Of a DNA stretch of 63,072 nucleotides, positions 35,114-45,064 are shown piece after piece (position 1 is the stretch's first letter; every line of letters begins with the position of its first letter). Location: assembly GCA_001642415.1 (NCBI GenBank), contig LTDK01000051.1:1-63072 (forward strand), given 5' to 3'. Both the position numbers and the translations under genes were made by a program. The notes beneath the pieces are model-generated. The model was not told where the DNA came from and did no database searches. It saw nothing but the letters and a program-made list of their open reading frames with translations. The stretch is from Nematocida ironsii. Lineage: Eukaryota; Microsporidia.

Positions 35114-35980
35114 ATGTACAAAAAATTACAGCTAAGCCAGGATTTAAGGCAGCCGTGTATACAGGAAGAAAAAATAGATACAGATGATCAGATCAGTGGG
35201 TTAACATCCTTACTTAAAAAGAAGAATCTTCATAAAGAGCCAATAGATGAAAATTCTATCTATAATAGTTCTTATAGCATATGTTTTCCAGAAAAAGTAC
35301 AAATAATTGCAGATGTTCACCAAGAATTAAACGGTACATCTATATGCACACCATGCACCTCATATAGGGACAGAGTTTTAAGTGAACATGAATTACAAGA
35401 AAATAAAGAAATTGCGGATGTTCATAAAACATTAAACATAGAATCTCAAAATAAACCACAGGCTATTTCTATAAATAAAAATGAATATAGAAATAGCTTA
35501 GACGAAGAGAATATAATTTCAGATATTTACAGAGAAATAAATAAACAATTCGAGTATAATCCATATATTCCTACCACCAGAAACGATTTATCATCATACA
35601 TATCCATCCCGATGTGCGGTAGGGAATTACAAGCAAGTTGTCACAGCATAAGCAAAAATTCCATACATGAAGAGTTAATTAATGAAATTAAACCGGTCGT
35701 AGATACATTTTCAATTATTGAGCCAGTATACTATACGTGCATAGATGATGAGCGACTCTACTTCAATGAATCGGTCAAGAACAAAAAAAAATCCAAAAAA
35801 ACCGATAATGAACTGAATTTACACAGTAATCTCAAATATAGATCATATGGTGGCAAGCATAAATATACTTTTGTTTTAGCAAGATTCATTGCCATATTTC
35901 TTATTCTTATAGTAGCCATAGTAATTACACTCATTATACTATATGCTAATAACCAAGGGGCTTTTTTAAAAATACTTTAA
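35114..35980 (+). CDS. Lineage-specific tail-anchored protein with 35-residue repeats
   Basis: Not recognised. It has no signal peptide; a single hydrophobic segment near residues 257-278 (FIAIFLILIVAIVITLIIL) lies close to the C-terminus. Three related motifs, IIADVHQELN (64-73), EIADVHKTLN (99-108) and IISDIYREIN (134-143), are spaced exactly 35 residues apart, showing an internal repeat array; a more distant fourth may lie near 183-190. The basic run KKKKSKK precedes the membrane segment. It is the middle gene of a plus-strand trio, and the 36-bp repeat lies about 217 bp upstream. Confidence 0.68.
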   Translation: MYKKLQLSQDLRQPCIQEEKIDTDDQISGLTSLLKKKNLHKEPIDENSIYNSSYSICFPEKVQIIADVHQELNGTSICTPCTSYRDRVLSEHELQENKEIADVHKTLNIESQNKPQAISINKNEYRNSLDEENIISDIYREINKQFEYNPYIPTTRNDLSSYISIPMCGRELQASCHSISKNSIHEELINEIKPVVDTFSIIEPVYYTCIDDERLYFNESVKNKKKSKKTDNELNLHSNLKYRSYGGKHKYTFVLARFIAIFLILIVAIVITLIILYANNQGAFLKIL

Positions 35981-36038
35981 AATATTGGAGTTGGATTTAG
36001 CAGTGTTTAATATTTCAAATTTTTTAAATAGATAAGAA

Positions 36039-36518
36039 ATGAACAGCAGTGTAGAAACTTTCTATTCAACAGAGATAATAGATGTTTTGAATCACAAAAG
36101 GTTGCGATTTTATGGAATAACCATCCAGGAGTATGAAAAAAATATTAAAAAAATGAAGGAAAGCCGTCTTTATGCATCATTTGGAATAACACCGGTATTT
36201 ACAGCAATAAAACACTACCTAAGGGAGAATAAAAAGGCCCAAGGAGAGATTTTTTCATTTGAAACAGTCCATCCAGTATTCAGAACACATTTTAAAAAAT
36301 TATACAATAATATACCATATGGGCAAAGAGCAAAGTTTAATAAGCCTGAATTCTATAACTTTAAGGCACATCCCAATTTCCACTCTTTTATAGCAAGCAT
36401 AAATTCAGTATTGAAGCCAATGATGTACCATATATTGTTTATTCTACTACTAATATTGTTAAAATTGTTAATTTCACGAGGGGTTTCCATGCCAATGAAG
36501 AATATTTATTCTGAATAG
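36039..36518 (+). CDS. Small lineage-specific membrane protein (159 aa)
   Basis: Not recognised. Soluble, basic N-terminal 125 residues rich in Tyr, Phe and His (FYSTEIIDVL, GITPVFTAIKHYLRENK) precede one hydrophobic segment near residues 128-146 (MMYHILFILLLILLKLLI) and a 13-residue tail. The start context TTTAAATAGATAAGAAATG looks normal. It continues the run of plus-strand membrane proteins. Confidence 0.65.
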   Translation: MNSSVETFYSTEIIDVLNHKRLRFYGITIQEYEKNIKKMKESRLYASFGITPVFTAIKHYLRENKKAQGEIFSFETVHPVFRTHFKKLYNNIPYGQRAKFNKPEFYNFKAHPNFHSFIASINSVLKPMMYHILFILLLILLKLLISRGVSMPMKNIYSE

Positions 36519-36826
36519 AATAATGCTGAATCCTTATAACAATATTACTGTATTAGGTATATTGTTTATATATGCATAATTAAAAAACAAATTATTATTA
36601 AATCCTATAGTAATATAATATATTCTGCTTGTATTATTTAAACCAAGCACTTTTTATATTTTTATAATACTTCTTTAAATATATTTATTATAGTAATAGA
36701 CTTTTAATATAGAATGAATTGGATAATTATAGTTTAATCCAATTAAGGAAACATTAATAATAAAGAGCGTGCTGTGAGAATAGAAGAGAAGATCTGCAAA
36801 AACATAAAAATTACAGAAATTGTTGT
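36519..36826. other. Intergenic, no gene seen
   Basis: 308 bp AT-rich convergent spacer; no feature identified. Confidence 0.5.
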
Positions 36827-37681
36827 TTATTCTGAAATTACAAATACTTTAGTTACAGTTTTTTGTAATACGCCTGGGTTGGCATCAACTGTTTTTAAGT
36901 ATATATAGCTACCAATGTTGATTTTGGTTGCCTCTGTTTTACCATCCTCTGATTTTGACTCAAAAAGCACTGTCTGCACCATTTTAGAGAGCACTTTGTC
37001 TGCTGGGATATTGTCCTTTTCTAGTTCTTCAGTTACTTTATGAATAAGACTTAATTCACTCTCTGTCATCGTATGCTTGCCTATTGAATTCTTAATCTCT
37101 TCAAGCTTCACATTTAACTCAAATGTGTTTGCAATTTCTGCTGTATTGACGTCATCTGTATGCATTGATTCAAGTTTATACTCTAAATCTTCTATCTGTG
37201 CATTAAAGTCAGACACGTAGGAAAAGCTGTCAGTGTCAGTGCTTTCTACAATACTTCCATTTACAGATTCTTCCTCTGTAGTAGATTTTTTCTCTTCTAC
37301 TTCTTCTTCTTTTGAAGCAGTAGATTTGGTTTCTGTAATACTGTTAGCACGTGATGTACATGTTAGTATAGGAGTTTCAACTACTTCTGCACCGACGCCA
37401 AGAATTTCACTTGCTTTATTTAAAGACTTAGTTACTATGTCAAAGTCTGCTTTGTATCCATCAGATGAAACGTCATTTGAGAGATCACTTTCCATGCCGT
37501 ATAACTCAAATTTCTCCAGTTTGTACTTTCTGTCTTTTCTTCTTTTTATGTCATTCTCCAGGTTTTTTCTGTGTGTCTTTACTTTGTTTGGTAAAAAAGA
37601 GTTCTTCTTTCCTTTTTTATCACTTCCTGCAAGTGCAGTTCCCATGAATGAAAGGCAAAGTACCATCAAAAATAATTTCAT
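36827..37681 (-). CDS. Secreted protein with signal peptide (284 aa)
   Basis: Unrecognised. The first 20 residues, MKLFLMVLCLSFMGTALAGS, form a textbook signal peptide with likely cleavage after ALAG. A Lys-rich segment (residues about 21-52) follows, then an acidic, Ser/Thr-rich stretch (TESKTASKEEEVEEKK and EEESVNGSIVESTDTDSF), and a helical C-terminus (EDLEYKLESMHTDD onward). There is no membrane anchor or ER-retention motif, so it should leave the ER; candidates are the spore wall, polar tube or host cytosol. No Cys pattern of a known polar tube or spore wall protein is seen. Confidence 0.72.
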   Translation of the reverse strand: MKLFLMVLCLSFMGTALAGSDKKGKKNSFLPNKVKTHRKNLENDIKRRKDRKYKLEKFELYGMESDLSNDVSSDGYKADFDIVTKSLNKASEILGVGAEVVETPILTCTSRANSITETKSTASKEEEVEEKKSTTEEESVNGSIVESTDTDSFSYVSDFNAQIEDLEYKLESMHTDDVNTAEIANTFELNVKLEEIKNSIGKHTMTESELSLIHKVTEELEKDNIPADKVLSKMVQTVLFESKSEDGKTEATKINIGSYIYLKTVDANPGVLQKTVTKVFVISE

Positions 37682-37728
37682 ACCCTGAGAATGATTTGAT
37701 TTATTTATAATTATGGGTTTAATATGTC

Positions 37729-40362
37729 CTAATAAGGAAAAAGGTACAGGTTATGTTCTAGAAGGGTCTTTTCTATGTCTGGGCTTTTTTGTAATATTTC
37801 TTCTATATTAATATGAATGTTAATGTTGCCCTTTTCGGTCAAGTAAGCAAACAATTTGTTGTTTTCTAGTCGTAAACTATACACTGCATATTCTTTTTCA
37901 TTTTTTCCCACCCTTACATGTGGCCCCAGCTCCTCCATTCTTTCCTGTGAAAGTAGCTTAGAAATAATTGATAGAAAGCCGTCTAAGTACTCCAGAGAAA
38001 TGACTGCGCTGTGCAGGCCTCCTGTTATTTTTGGAATGTTCTTCAGTGCTTGCTCTACCTTTTCTGCTTTTTTATGCCAATAAACCTCTATGTGCCGGGT
38101 AACTCTGTATAGAATGGACGTATTACATGTGTTCTTTAACTGCCCACCTAGCATATTGTGCAATGGTATAGTTGTAACTAATCCGGGATACATCAGTATA
38201 CGATGCATGTCAAAAAAGAGGAAAAGGCTTTCTTTTATTCTTTGATTAAGAATAGAAGCAGCCCAGAGAGCTATAGCATAATTTGCAGAGGTGCATAAGA
38301 TCTTGCCGTCCACATATTTTATAGCAAAATTGATCTTTCCCTTAAACAGAAGGTACTTGTTTTTTTCTAGTCTGCCTTCTATGCCTATTTTCTTGTGCAG
38401 GCTAGGCAGGATAGCTCTGGCTGATGTGAGCCCTTTTGCCACAACAGCAATCCATGCGACCTTTATTATATCGTTTGGGGTCAGATAATCTTCTATACCC
38501 ACTCGCTTAGAAACAATCTTAGTAAATAATTTTTGTCCTGTTGACCTGCCTAGTTTTAAAATAACAGTTTTAAATAAAATTAGCTTGAATGAAGTGCATA
38601 GTGTAATTCTATAATCATCTCTAGACTTGGCGCTGTGCTTTCCTTTCAACCTGACTGCGTGATATAAAGACACTGCTGTAAGCAGGTGTTTTGGATTCTG
38701 CAGAATATAGTTAATAAGATGCATCGAGCTGTACGTAGTATCTAAGACTAAATTCTCATTTGGAGTATTTAGAGTGGAGGCTCTTCCAATATAATTTTCT
38801 CGCTCTGAAAAACTAATTGGCCCAGAATAATGCCCTCTTGGCATATGGCTGTCTTGCATTGATCTCTCATCAGAGCTTTCTTCATAATCACTATCATAAA
38901 CCTCATTCTGCATGCTAGTATACATAGTGCTTTGCCTGCGAAGCTCTTCTATAGGAGCTGTAGAATATCTAATAAGCATTTCGGTTCCTACTAGTAGTGT
39001 ACCTGTTTGGTATATTCCATAGAATATCCGCGCGCCTTTTTTCTCTGTTTCCCAGTGTAGCCCTACAAAAACAGAAGTGTCCATTCTCATAAGCACATTT
39101 AGCTGCACAATGGTTCCATTGCACAAAATATTTATCTTTTCTTTAGTTATTACTCCTGGTGCGGCTATTCTATTTAGACTTTTTTCTAGAAGTGCTTCTT
39201 TTTGCAGATCTCTCATAGTAAACATAAGCCTATCTTTATAGAAAAGACCCTTCTCAAAGTTAATGTATGCATGCTCTGAAACGCTTTTTTGCAGATGGCT
39301 ATTAATTATTTCAAATCCTTTGTTTATGAAGTCTGACTTAAGTATTTCTCGCGTGTTTTTATATGTGACCTGGCAGATAATAGAAGGACCGTCCCAGTTG
39401 ACATCTATTTTACAGAATATCTTGAATACTCCTAGAATGGTCAAAACAAAGTTCTTTGTTGTGCCGCTAATTTCCATATCAAATATCTTATTCTCTATTC
39501 TGCTTCGAAGGACTCTAGAGATCTCCTCTATCTTTATAACAGAATCCGTGTATTTTGTCATATCTACAATCTCTTTAATCGTGTTCTTAAACACAATGCC
39601 CTTGATAGGAATGTTTTTTGTATCGTCTGTATGTTTTATGCTTAAAACACTCCAGCTGTATATATTGTTAGCCATTGACAAAATAAGAGTGCTTTTAAAC
39701 CCATAAGAAGTTAGCTCAACCACCCCATTCCGCACGGTATAAAATACATTTTCATCTGTCCAAATACCAGATCGTTTAATATGAAGCACCAATAACTGAT
39801 CAAGTCTTGTATAGTCTACAGACTTATCAGACCTTTCATTCATTGGATTGCTCTCTGCATTGCCAAAACTGCTTTCTTTTTCTTTGGTTAGCTCGTTTGC
39901 TAGTCTTATAATCTCTGATGAAAAATCACTCCTTCCACTTAGCAAAACCCTGAATGCCCGGGGTATGTCGTAAGATGAAGACGCCTGCAGCTTTAAATCA
40001 TTGCAAAGATACACCAATTTATCTGCAAGCTCTTCCTGTTCTGTGTTGTACTTCTGTAGCCTTAGTACCTTTCTTTCTAAATTATTTATATGATGGCCGT
40101 GCTTTACTGAAAGTAGCATAGTCACTATCTTAATCAGCTCATTAGTCTCTTTTATATACAGTCTGATTATTTTTCGCCTTCTTTCTTGTTCTTTTACATC
40201 TTCAATAGTTATTAAATATATGAGGTTCAATAAATACTTCATTTTATTTAATATGATAGTATTTATGTTTATTCTCTTGGGCTCTCTCTCATTCAATATG
40301 GCTGTTGATAGTTGGACAGTTAAACTTTCTCTTTTCTGAGATAATTGAACTTTCACTTTCAT
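37729..40362 (-). CDS. MED14: Mediator subunit 14 (Med14/Rgr1)
   Basis: Largest Mediator backbone subunit, linking head, middle and tail. The N-terminal homology is seen at residues about 30-160: ILNKMKYLLNLIYLI, RRRKIIRLYIKETNEL, ADKLVYLCNDLKLQASSSYD and IPRAFRVLLSGRSDF, the same spacing as Med14 (IIQFAHRTRQLF, then DILTALEVLSTGTY). The remainder, rich in mixed alpha/beta sequence, is a plausible Med14 scaffold. At 877 residues it is shorter than yeast Rgr1 (1082). It starts about 105 bp from the divergent Ser/Lys-rich gene. Confidence 0.68.
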   Translation of the reverse strand: MKVKVQLSQKRESLTVQLSTAILNEREPKRININTIILNKMKYLLNLIYLITIEDVKEQERRRKIIRLYIKETNELIKIVTMLLSVKHGHHINNLERKVLRLQKYNTEQEELADKLVYLCNDLKLQASSSYDIPRAFRVLLSGRSDFSSEIIRLANELTKEKESSFGNAESNPMNERSDKSVDYTRLDQLLVLHIKRSGIWTDENVFYTVRNGVVELTSYGFKSTLILSMANNIYSWSVLSIKHTDDTKNIPIKGIVFKNTIKEIVDMTKYTDSVIKIEEISRVLRSRIENKIFDMEISGTTKNFVLTILGVFKIFCKIDVNWDGPSIICQVTYKNTREILKSDFINKGFEIINSHLQKSVSEHAYINFEKGLFYKDRLMFTMRDLQKEALLEKSLNRIAAPGVITKEKINILCNGTIVQLNVLMRMDTSVFVGLHWETEKKGARIFYGIYQTGTLLVGTEMLIRYSTAPIEELRRQSTMYTSMQNEVYDSDYEESSDERSMQDSHMPRGHYSGPISFSERENYIGRASTLNTPNENLVLDTTYSSMHLINYILQNPKHLLTAVSLYHAVRLKGKHSAKSRDDYRITLCTSFKLILFKTVILKLGRSTGQKLFTKIVSKRVGIEDYLTPNDIIKVAWIAVVAKGLTSARAILPSLHKKIGIEGRLEKNKYLLFKGKINFAIKYVDGKILCTSANYAIALWAASILNQRIKESLFLFFDMHRILMYPGLVTTIPLHNMLGGQLKNTCNTSILYRVTRHIEVYWHKKAEKVEQALKNIPKITGGLHSAVISLEYLDGFLSIISKLLSQERMEELGPHVRVGKNEKEYAVYSLRLENNKLFAYLTEKGNINIHINIEEILQKSPDIEKTLLEHNLYLFPY

Positions 40363-40466
40363 ACCAGAAAAAAAAAGTCTATGTTTATAAAATAATTGGC
40401 TGAATGCTGATACAATGTAAGAGGGACTAATAGATATAATAAAGAAATCTACAAAATATCCAAAGA

Positions 40467-43400
40467 ATGAACAAAAATAAGAACAAAAAAATTACAAAGC
40501 CAGAAACGCCACCAAATAAAAGAAATCAGAATAAATCTGCACAAAATAAGCAATTAAATGGTAAAGGCCGCGTCAAAGAGTCTACTGATAGCGACAATGA
40601 AAGTACACACAATAATGCAAGTAGTAATGAAGTAAGCGAAGAAAACAGTGATCATGTAAGTGACAGTGCTGAAGAAAGCAATGAGGATGATAATGATGAT
40701 AGTAATAGTGAACAAGTAAGTGACTCAGTAAGTGATAGTACTGAAGTAAGTAGTGAGCCAATAAGTGATAGTGGCTCTGCAAACGATGAAGTAGCTGATA
40801 ATACTGAATCTATGAGTAATGAAGACAATAACAACGATGACGATAGCAAAGATAGCGACCATAGTGAAGAGCCCAAAAAGAAGTCAGATAAAAACAATAG
40901 CCCAAGAAGTACTAGTAAAGACTCAGGCAAAGATACAATGTCCAGTAAGAAAAAGGCTTCAAACAATAAACTAGATGATCAAGCAGAAAAAGATTCTATA
41001 AGTGATGATAGCATAGAAAAGACCAATAAGAAAAAAACCAAAAATGATTCTAAAAATGAAAAATCATCTACTAAGGATAAATCTAGTAAGGCGTCTAAAA
41101 ATCCTACAGAAAAGTCTAAAGATGAAAATAGTAAAACTAGTACTAAAAAATCAGACAAAGACAGCAGTAAAGATAAGAGCAAGAAATCAGACAAAGAAAG
41201 CAGTAGTAAAGACAAGAACAAAAAAGACAGTGCAAAAGATAGAAAATCCAGTAAAGATGCCAAATCCTCTAAGGATACCCCAGAAGATGAGGCGAATAAA
41301 GCAAAAATAGTAAAAAATGAGAAAGAATTCAAACTAAATGATAAAGAAGGAGGACATCTGGTTAATGAAAAAATCAAGCAAGTTAACGAGAATCACCTTA
41401 AGGGAAAAGAAAGTGTGGAAAAAAACCAGAAGTCTGTATTTATATCCATCCGAAATAATTCTGAGAATGGCATCATAAAAACAATTTCAGATGATTTTCT
41501 TAGAAAAAAGGACAAGCAGTTTGGAACAACCCTTCTAGAGAAGTCAAAGAGCAAATTCCAAATTGACTTTAAGGAATTAGAAAAAGAAAAAAAAGAAAAT
41601 GCTATAAGAGAAAGCCTTAAAAGAGTCTCGAGGGCAGACCAGATAATTCAGAAGATTTCTTTGTACTACTGTCGGAATAAAAACTTTATTGCAACAGCAG
41701 ACCAGCTCATTCGCACTCTAAAAAAGCTAAGTCCCCAAACTATTCAGAAAGTGTTTTTAGATGTTCTACACAGAGCAGAAAGCCCATATATTGCGCTCTT
41801 TATACTGAGAAAGATGAAAGATGTTCCGCCTTTTTTGTCTGATGAGTGTGTTGTTCAGCTGTCTTTATTTGTTAGATCGTTCCGAATTATGTATTTGGAT
41901 ACTATTCCATACTCTCAGATTATCAAAGATCTCTTTGAGGGGTGTATTCTTTCAGATGTGACAGTTGAGCACTCGTACGACCTGCTGTCTCAAATTGAGC
42001 AGGATAAAAGCATTCGCAATTTGTTTATAGAATTGTTTGGAAGAGTGCATATTGTAAATTATTATAAGGAATTATGTGCTGGGCTGTTTGTTCGAAATAT
42101 ACACCGCAGTGTTCTATACTCTGTTATGTTTACGATAAATGACATGCATCTAACAGCAGATGGGCTTTCTCCGACATTCAATATGATAGGCAAGTATATA
42201 GAAAAAGAAACAGTTGAAAAAAATTCAGTTGTGTTTGCACGGGCTTTTTGGGCATTTCTTAAGGTGCATATGAGTGGATTCAATGAGAGATTTAACGATG
42301 CTATTAAATACATAAGATACTTCTCTGATTCATTTACAAGCACCTCTTGCGAGATATTTTCGATTGCAGATGTACTAGAGATTGTGGATACAATTGAAAT
42401 TTTGGCAAATTCAATTATAAATCGAACAATATTCAATGGGGAAGCCGGAACAAACAAGAAGCCGTCTGATATCAAGAATTATGTCCAAAAGAAGGAGCTT
42501 AAAAGTAAGGACAAGATAAAAATCGTTCCAGAAATGGAGAATGTTAAGTACTCTGACGAAGAATCTGACTCTGATGAAAGCTCTAAAACAAATGATGACT
42601 CTGAAAAGAGCGAGGACTCTATTGCAGACCAAGGCCACAGGCTTGATAACGTAAAGATAACCCAAGAAAGCCTTTTAGTATTTATTACAATGCTTAACAC
42701 TGAGTACAAATCTACATACAAGAAGCTGAAGGAAGCAATTCAGTGGAAAAAAAGGATAACATATGACACTCTTCTATATGCATTAGCGCATATAAAATTG
42801 CTCCATCTGCTACTCTATCTATCAAGGCTGTCTGGATCCGTTGAGCTGCCGATTAAAGAACACTATAGTCTGTTTTCAAGTATTGACATTCCAGCAACCT
42901 TTGATGGAAAGCAGTGCGACGGCACACAAGAACTAGCTGATCGAATATTCTCTGAAAAGTGGAACTCTCTTGGATTTCTTCTGAAAGAATCGCTAATCTC
43001 CCCAAATGAATTGAATTTTTCGCAGGACATTCTACGGCATAAGTCGCCGCACCAGCTATTTGAAAAAGTATCTGCAAGCGTGCACCTGTTGACATTCCCA
43101 CCAATTACAGTATTTCTAGAAAGTGACCACATATATGATGCAATATTCCTCCAAACCCTTCCTATGTATGTCAGGCACAAAGAGTTTCTAATTACTCTTC
43201 GAAAAATCGTTCGCACATTTATAAGTAGAGCTGAGAAAGAAGCATTGGCGCTTCTTATTCGTCGACTGATAGAACTTGATGGAATATACACAGAAAAAGA
43301 GGTCAGAAAGGGCAGGAAAAAGACATACGACCCTAACCACTACACTGCAGTCAAAAATGCAGTGCGAAACACCATTGCGTCACTTTTTATAACAGAAATA

Positions 43401-44195
43401 GACCTTTCGTCATTTAATGGTGTTAATCTTACTGCAGACAGCAGAAAAGATGATGCCTATGATGCAATTGATGTAGTTCTGCACGAGACCAAAGAGCACA
43501 ATCCCGTCACGAATCAAGAAGAGTACAAGATCGCAGAGGAAATAATATTTAAGCGGACAGGCACAGACATGCACAAAGAGCTAAATAGTGCAAAAACATA
43601 CCATAAATCATCTAAAGAGGGAAAGAATGTAGATGAAAAAAGAAGAAGAATAGTATTTGACTTTATTGTCTCGATTAATGACCTGGCCCTCTCCGAGAAG
43701 TTTATTAAAGCTCTTATAAAGCTACCAACAGTCACTAAGCTGGATGACAAAATGAAACTATTTATAATTAAAGTGCTAGCATATGCATTGCAAAAAATCA
43801 CTATAAGTGATCCTGTGGTAGGCTTAATAAAAGACTTTGCCAAAAAAGAGCTAAAAAAGAGCTCCTCAGAGCTAATGGCCGATGCGGCAAAGTATCTTTA
43901 TATAAAAACAAGTGCTTCTATTGAAGACAAACATACAAGCAGCAATCAAAATTATGAAAATCTGTCCTTGTCTCTGCTTATGCTTATAACTCGAAAGCAA
44001 GGAAATCTTAACACGCTAAAAAACTGTTTTTTCAAAATCTGTGCTGATTTAAAAGACTACGAAAGAAACGAGCTTTTACTTCTATTTAAAGAAGCTGGGG
44101 TAACCATATCAAATAGTTTAGATGGCACTTCCGAGGGGTTAAGCCGATACAATGAATCTAAGAAGCTAATGACTGGATTTCCTTCTATTGAATAA
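40467..44195 (+). CDS. Large Ser/Lys/Asp-rich protein with helical repeat region (1242 aa)
   Basis: Not recognised with confidence. Residues 1-290 are strongly biased, first acidic Ser/Asp/Asn/Glu (SDSVSDSTEVSSEPISD) then basic Lys/Ser (KSDKDSSKDKSKKSDKESS), as in nucleolar or chromatin proteins such as Nopp140-like or Srp40-like tails. From residue about 380 onward the sequence is all-helical with HEAT/ARM-like alternation, interrupted by a second acidic Ser-rich stretch (about 690-720, DEESDSDESSKTNDD). Candidate classes would be nucleolar CBF/Mak21-type or NOM1-type proteins, but the short motifs I can see do not settle this. Low-complexity DNA here can make spurious ORFs, yet the frame is open throughout. 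Confidence 0.7.
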   Translation: MNKNKNKKITKPETPPNKRNQNKSAQNKQLNGKGRVKESTDSDNESTHNNASSNEVSEENSDHVSDSAEESNEDDNDDSNSEQVSDSVSDSTEVSSEPISDSGSANDEVADNTESMSNEDNNNDDDSKDSDHSEEPKKKSDKNNSPRSTSKDSGKDTMSSKKKASNNKLDDQAEKDSISDDSIEKTNKKKTKNDSKNEKSSTKDKSSKASKNPTEKSKDENSKTSTKKSDKDSSKDKSKKSDKESSSKDKNKKDSAKDRKSSKDAKSSKDTPEDEANKAKIVKNEKEFKLNDKEGGHLVNEKIKQVNENHLKGKESVEKNQKSVFISIRNNSENGIIKTISDDFLRKKDKQFGTTLLEKSKSKFQIDFKELEKEKKENAIRESLKRVSRADQIIQKISLYYCRNKNFIATADQLIRTLKKLSPQTIQKVFLDVLHRAESPYIALFILRKMKDVPPFLSDECVVQLSLFVRSFRIMYLDTIPYSQIIKDLFEGCILSDVTVEHSYDLLSQIEQDKSIRNLFIELFGRVHIVNYYKELCAGLFVRNIHRSVLYSVMFTINDMHLTADGLSPTFNMIGKYIEKETVEKNSVVFARAFWAFLKVHMSGFNERFNDAIKYIRYFSDSFTSTSCEIFSIADVLEIVDTIEILANSIINRTIFNGEAGTNKKPSDIKNYVQKKELKSKDKIKIVPEMENVKYSDEESDSDESSKTNDDSEKSEDSIADQGHRLDNVKITQESLLVFITMLNTEYKSTYKKLKEAIQWKKRITYDTLLYALAHIKLLHLLLYLSRLSGSVELPIKEHYSLFSSIDIPATFDGKQCDGTQELADRIFSEKWNSLGFLLKESLISPNELNFSQDILRHKSPHQLFEKVSASVHLLTFPPITVFLESDHIYDAIFLQTLPMYVRHKEFLITLRKIVRTFISRAEKEALALLIRRLIELDGIYTEKEVRKGRKKTYDPNHYTAVKNAVRNTIASLFITEIDLSSFNGVNLTADSRKDDAYDAIDVVLHETKEHNPVTNQEEYKIAEEIIFKRTGTDMHKELNSAKTYHKSSKEGKNVDEKRRRIVFDFIVSINDLALSEKFIKALIKLPTVTKLDDKMKLFIIKVLAYALQKITISDPVVGLIKDFAKKELKKSSSELMADAAKYLYIKTSASIEDKHTSSNQNYENLSLSLLMLITRKQGNLNTLKNCFFKICADLKDYERNELLLLFKEAGVTISNSLDGTSEGLSRYNESKKLMTGFPSIE

Positions 44196-44283
44196 TAACT
44201 AGGATTTAATAGAAAATTGACGAGAAATAAATCTTTATGTTTAAATTTAAGAATGCCTCATTACCTCCTTCTCATCGCCATAT

Positions 44284-44296
44284 ATAACCCGAATTT
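44284..44296 (-). promoter_or_regulatory. Recurrent intergenic motif (AAATTCGGGTTAT)
   Basis: Minus-strand copy with one base changed; 89 bp past the 1242-residue gene and 173 bp before the zeta-COP start. Confidence 0.35.
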
Positions 44297-44336
44297 TCTA
44301 TATAAAATAGAATGAACTCACGTACTTTTATTTTGC

Positions 44337-44468
44337 ATGGTGCGGCTATTTGCATTATTTGTTGATACAGTTACTGCCCTTCTATTAATTGTTCTGTTTT
44401 TTTGTTTTCTAGTTTTCCTTTTCTGTATTTTCTATTTGTATTTTAGCCTTTTTGTTTTCGTATTCATT
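44337..44468 (+). promoter_or_regulatory. T-rich leader of zeta-COP
   Basis: Pyrimidine-dominated stretch just upstream of the chosen zeta-COP start, most dense at 44380-44466. It happens to stay open in frame, giving an artificial hydrophobic extension. A T-rich tract next to the start is probably promoter or 5' UTR. Confidence 0.45.
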
Positions 44469-44984
44469 ATGTGCGAGAGTGAAGTAGTGCATGGACTAGC
44501 CATTATTGGTGAAAATGGAAATAGACTAATAGGCAGTCCTCTGGTCATATCACAAACAGTTCGCGAGAAAGAGAAGAGAATGTTTGAAAAAGCAAAGGAA
44601 ACAAACGAGTCAATTATTCTCTTTGAAGATAATCTTGTACTGTACAAAATAGTCGGCGACCTCTGCATTTTATTATATGCACCAATCAATGAGAATGAAA
44701 TTGCTCTCTCTGATGCTTTGGATGCTTTTTACACTGCCGTGATTAAGACGCTGGGAGGACCGCTTACACAAAAATCACTGGATAAGCATTATGATGAAAT
44801 GTTTCTTCTGGTTGACTCTTTCATATATAAAACAGTCATTGTCACTGATAGCTCAACCGATCTTATAAACTCACTTCCCAAAAGAACATTTGAGGGACTG
44901 GATGCTATCCCCATGCCTTCCAAGCTTTCAAGCGCATTCAAAAAGGCACAGAAGTCATTTGCCTCTTCCTGGTTTAAAAAGTGA
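44469..44984 (+). CDS. RET3: Coatomer subunit zeta (COPI)
   Basis: Small subunit of the COPI coat for Golgi-to-ER retrograde transport. The longin-like fold is evident: VHGLAIIGENGNRLIG, KEKRMFEKAKETNESIILFE, YKIVGDLCILLYAPINENEI then LSDALDAFYTAV and VDSFIYKTVIVTDSS, as in zeta-COP. Length 171 matches the family. I start at the ATG at 44469: the in-frame upstream ATG at 44337 would add 44 residues of unbroken hydrophobic sequence (FFCFLVFLFCIFYLYF) that encode a T-rich leader and fit no known zeta-COP. Confidence 0.93.
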   Translation: MCESEVVHGLAIIGENGNRLIGSPLVISQTVREKEKRMFEKAKETNESIILFEDNLVLYKIVGDLCILLYAPINENEIALSDALDAFYTAVIKTLGGPLTQKSLDKHYDEMFLLVDSFIYKTVIVTDSSTDLINSLPKRTFEGLDAIPMPSKLSSAFKKAQKSFASSWFKK

Positions 44985-45052
44985 ATAAATATACTGCTGT
45001 TGTTATACCTATTTGTTTCTTATAAAATACTGGATTTTTATTTTTATAACGT

Positions 45053-45064
45053 ATTTCGGGCTAT
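45053..45064 (+). promoter_or_regulatory. Recurrent intergenic motif (ATTTCGGGCTAT)
   Basis: One-base variant between the converging zeta-COP and gamma-tubulin stops (68 and 37 bp away), where no promoter is expected. Confidence 0.4.

Noticed and set aside
44337..44468. N-terminal hydrophobic extension of zeta-COP (44 residues from an upstream ATG)
   Set aside because: It is the translation of a T-rich leader, and zeta-COP has no membrane segment at its N-terminus; the ATG at 44469 gives the family length.
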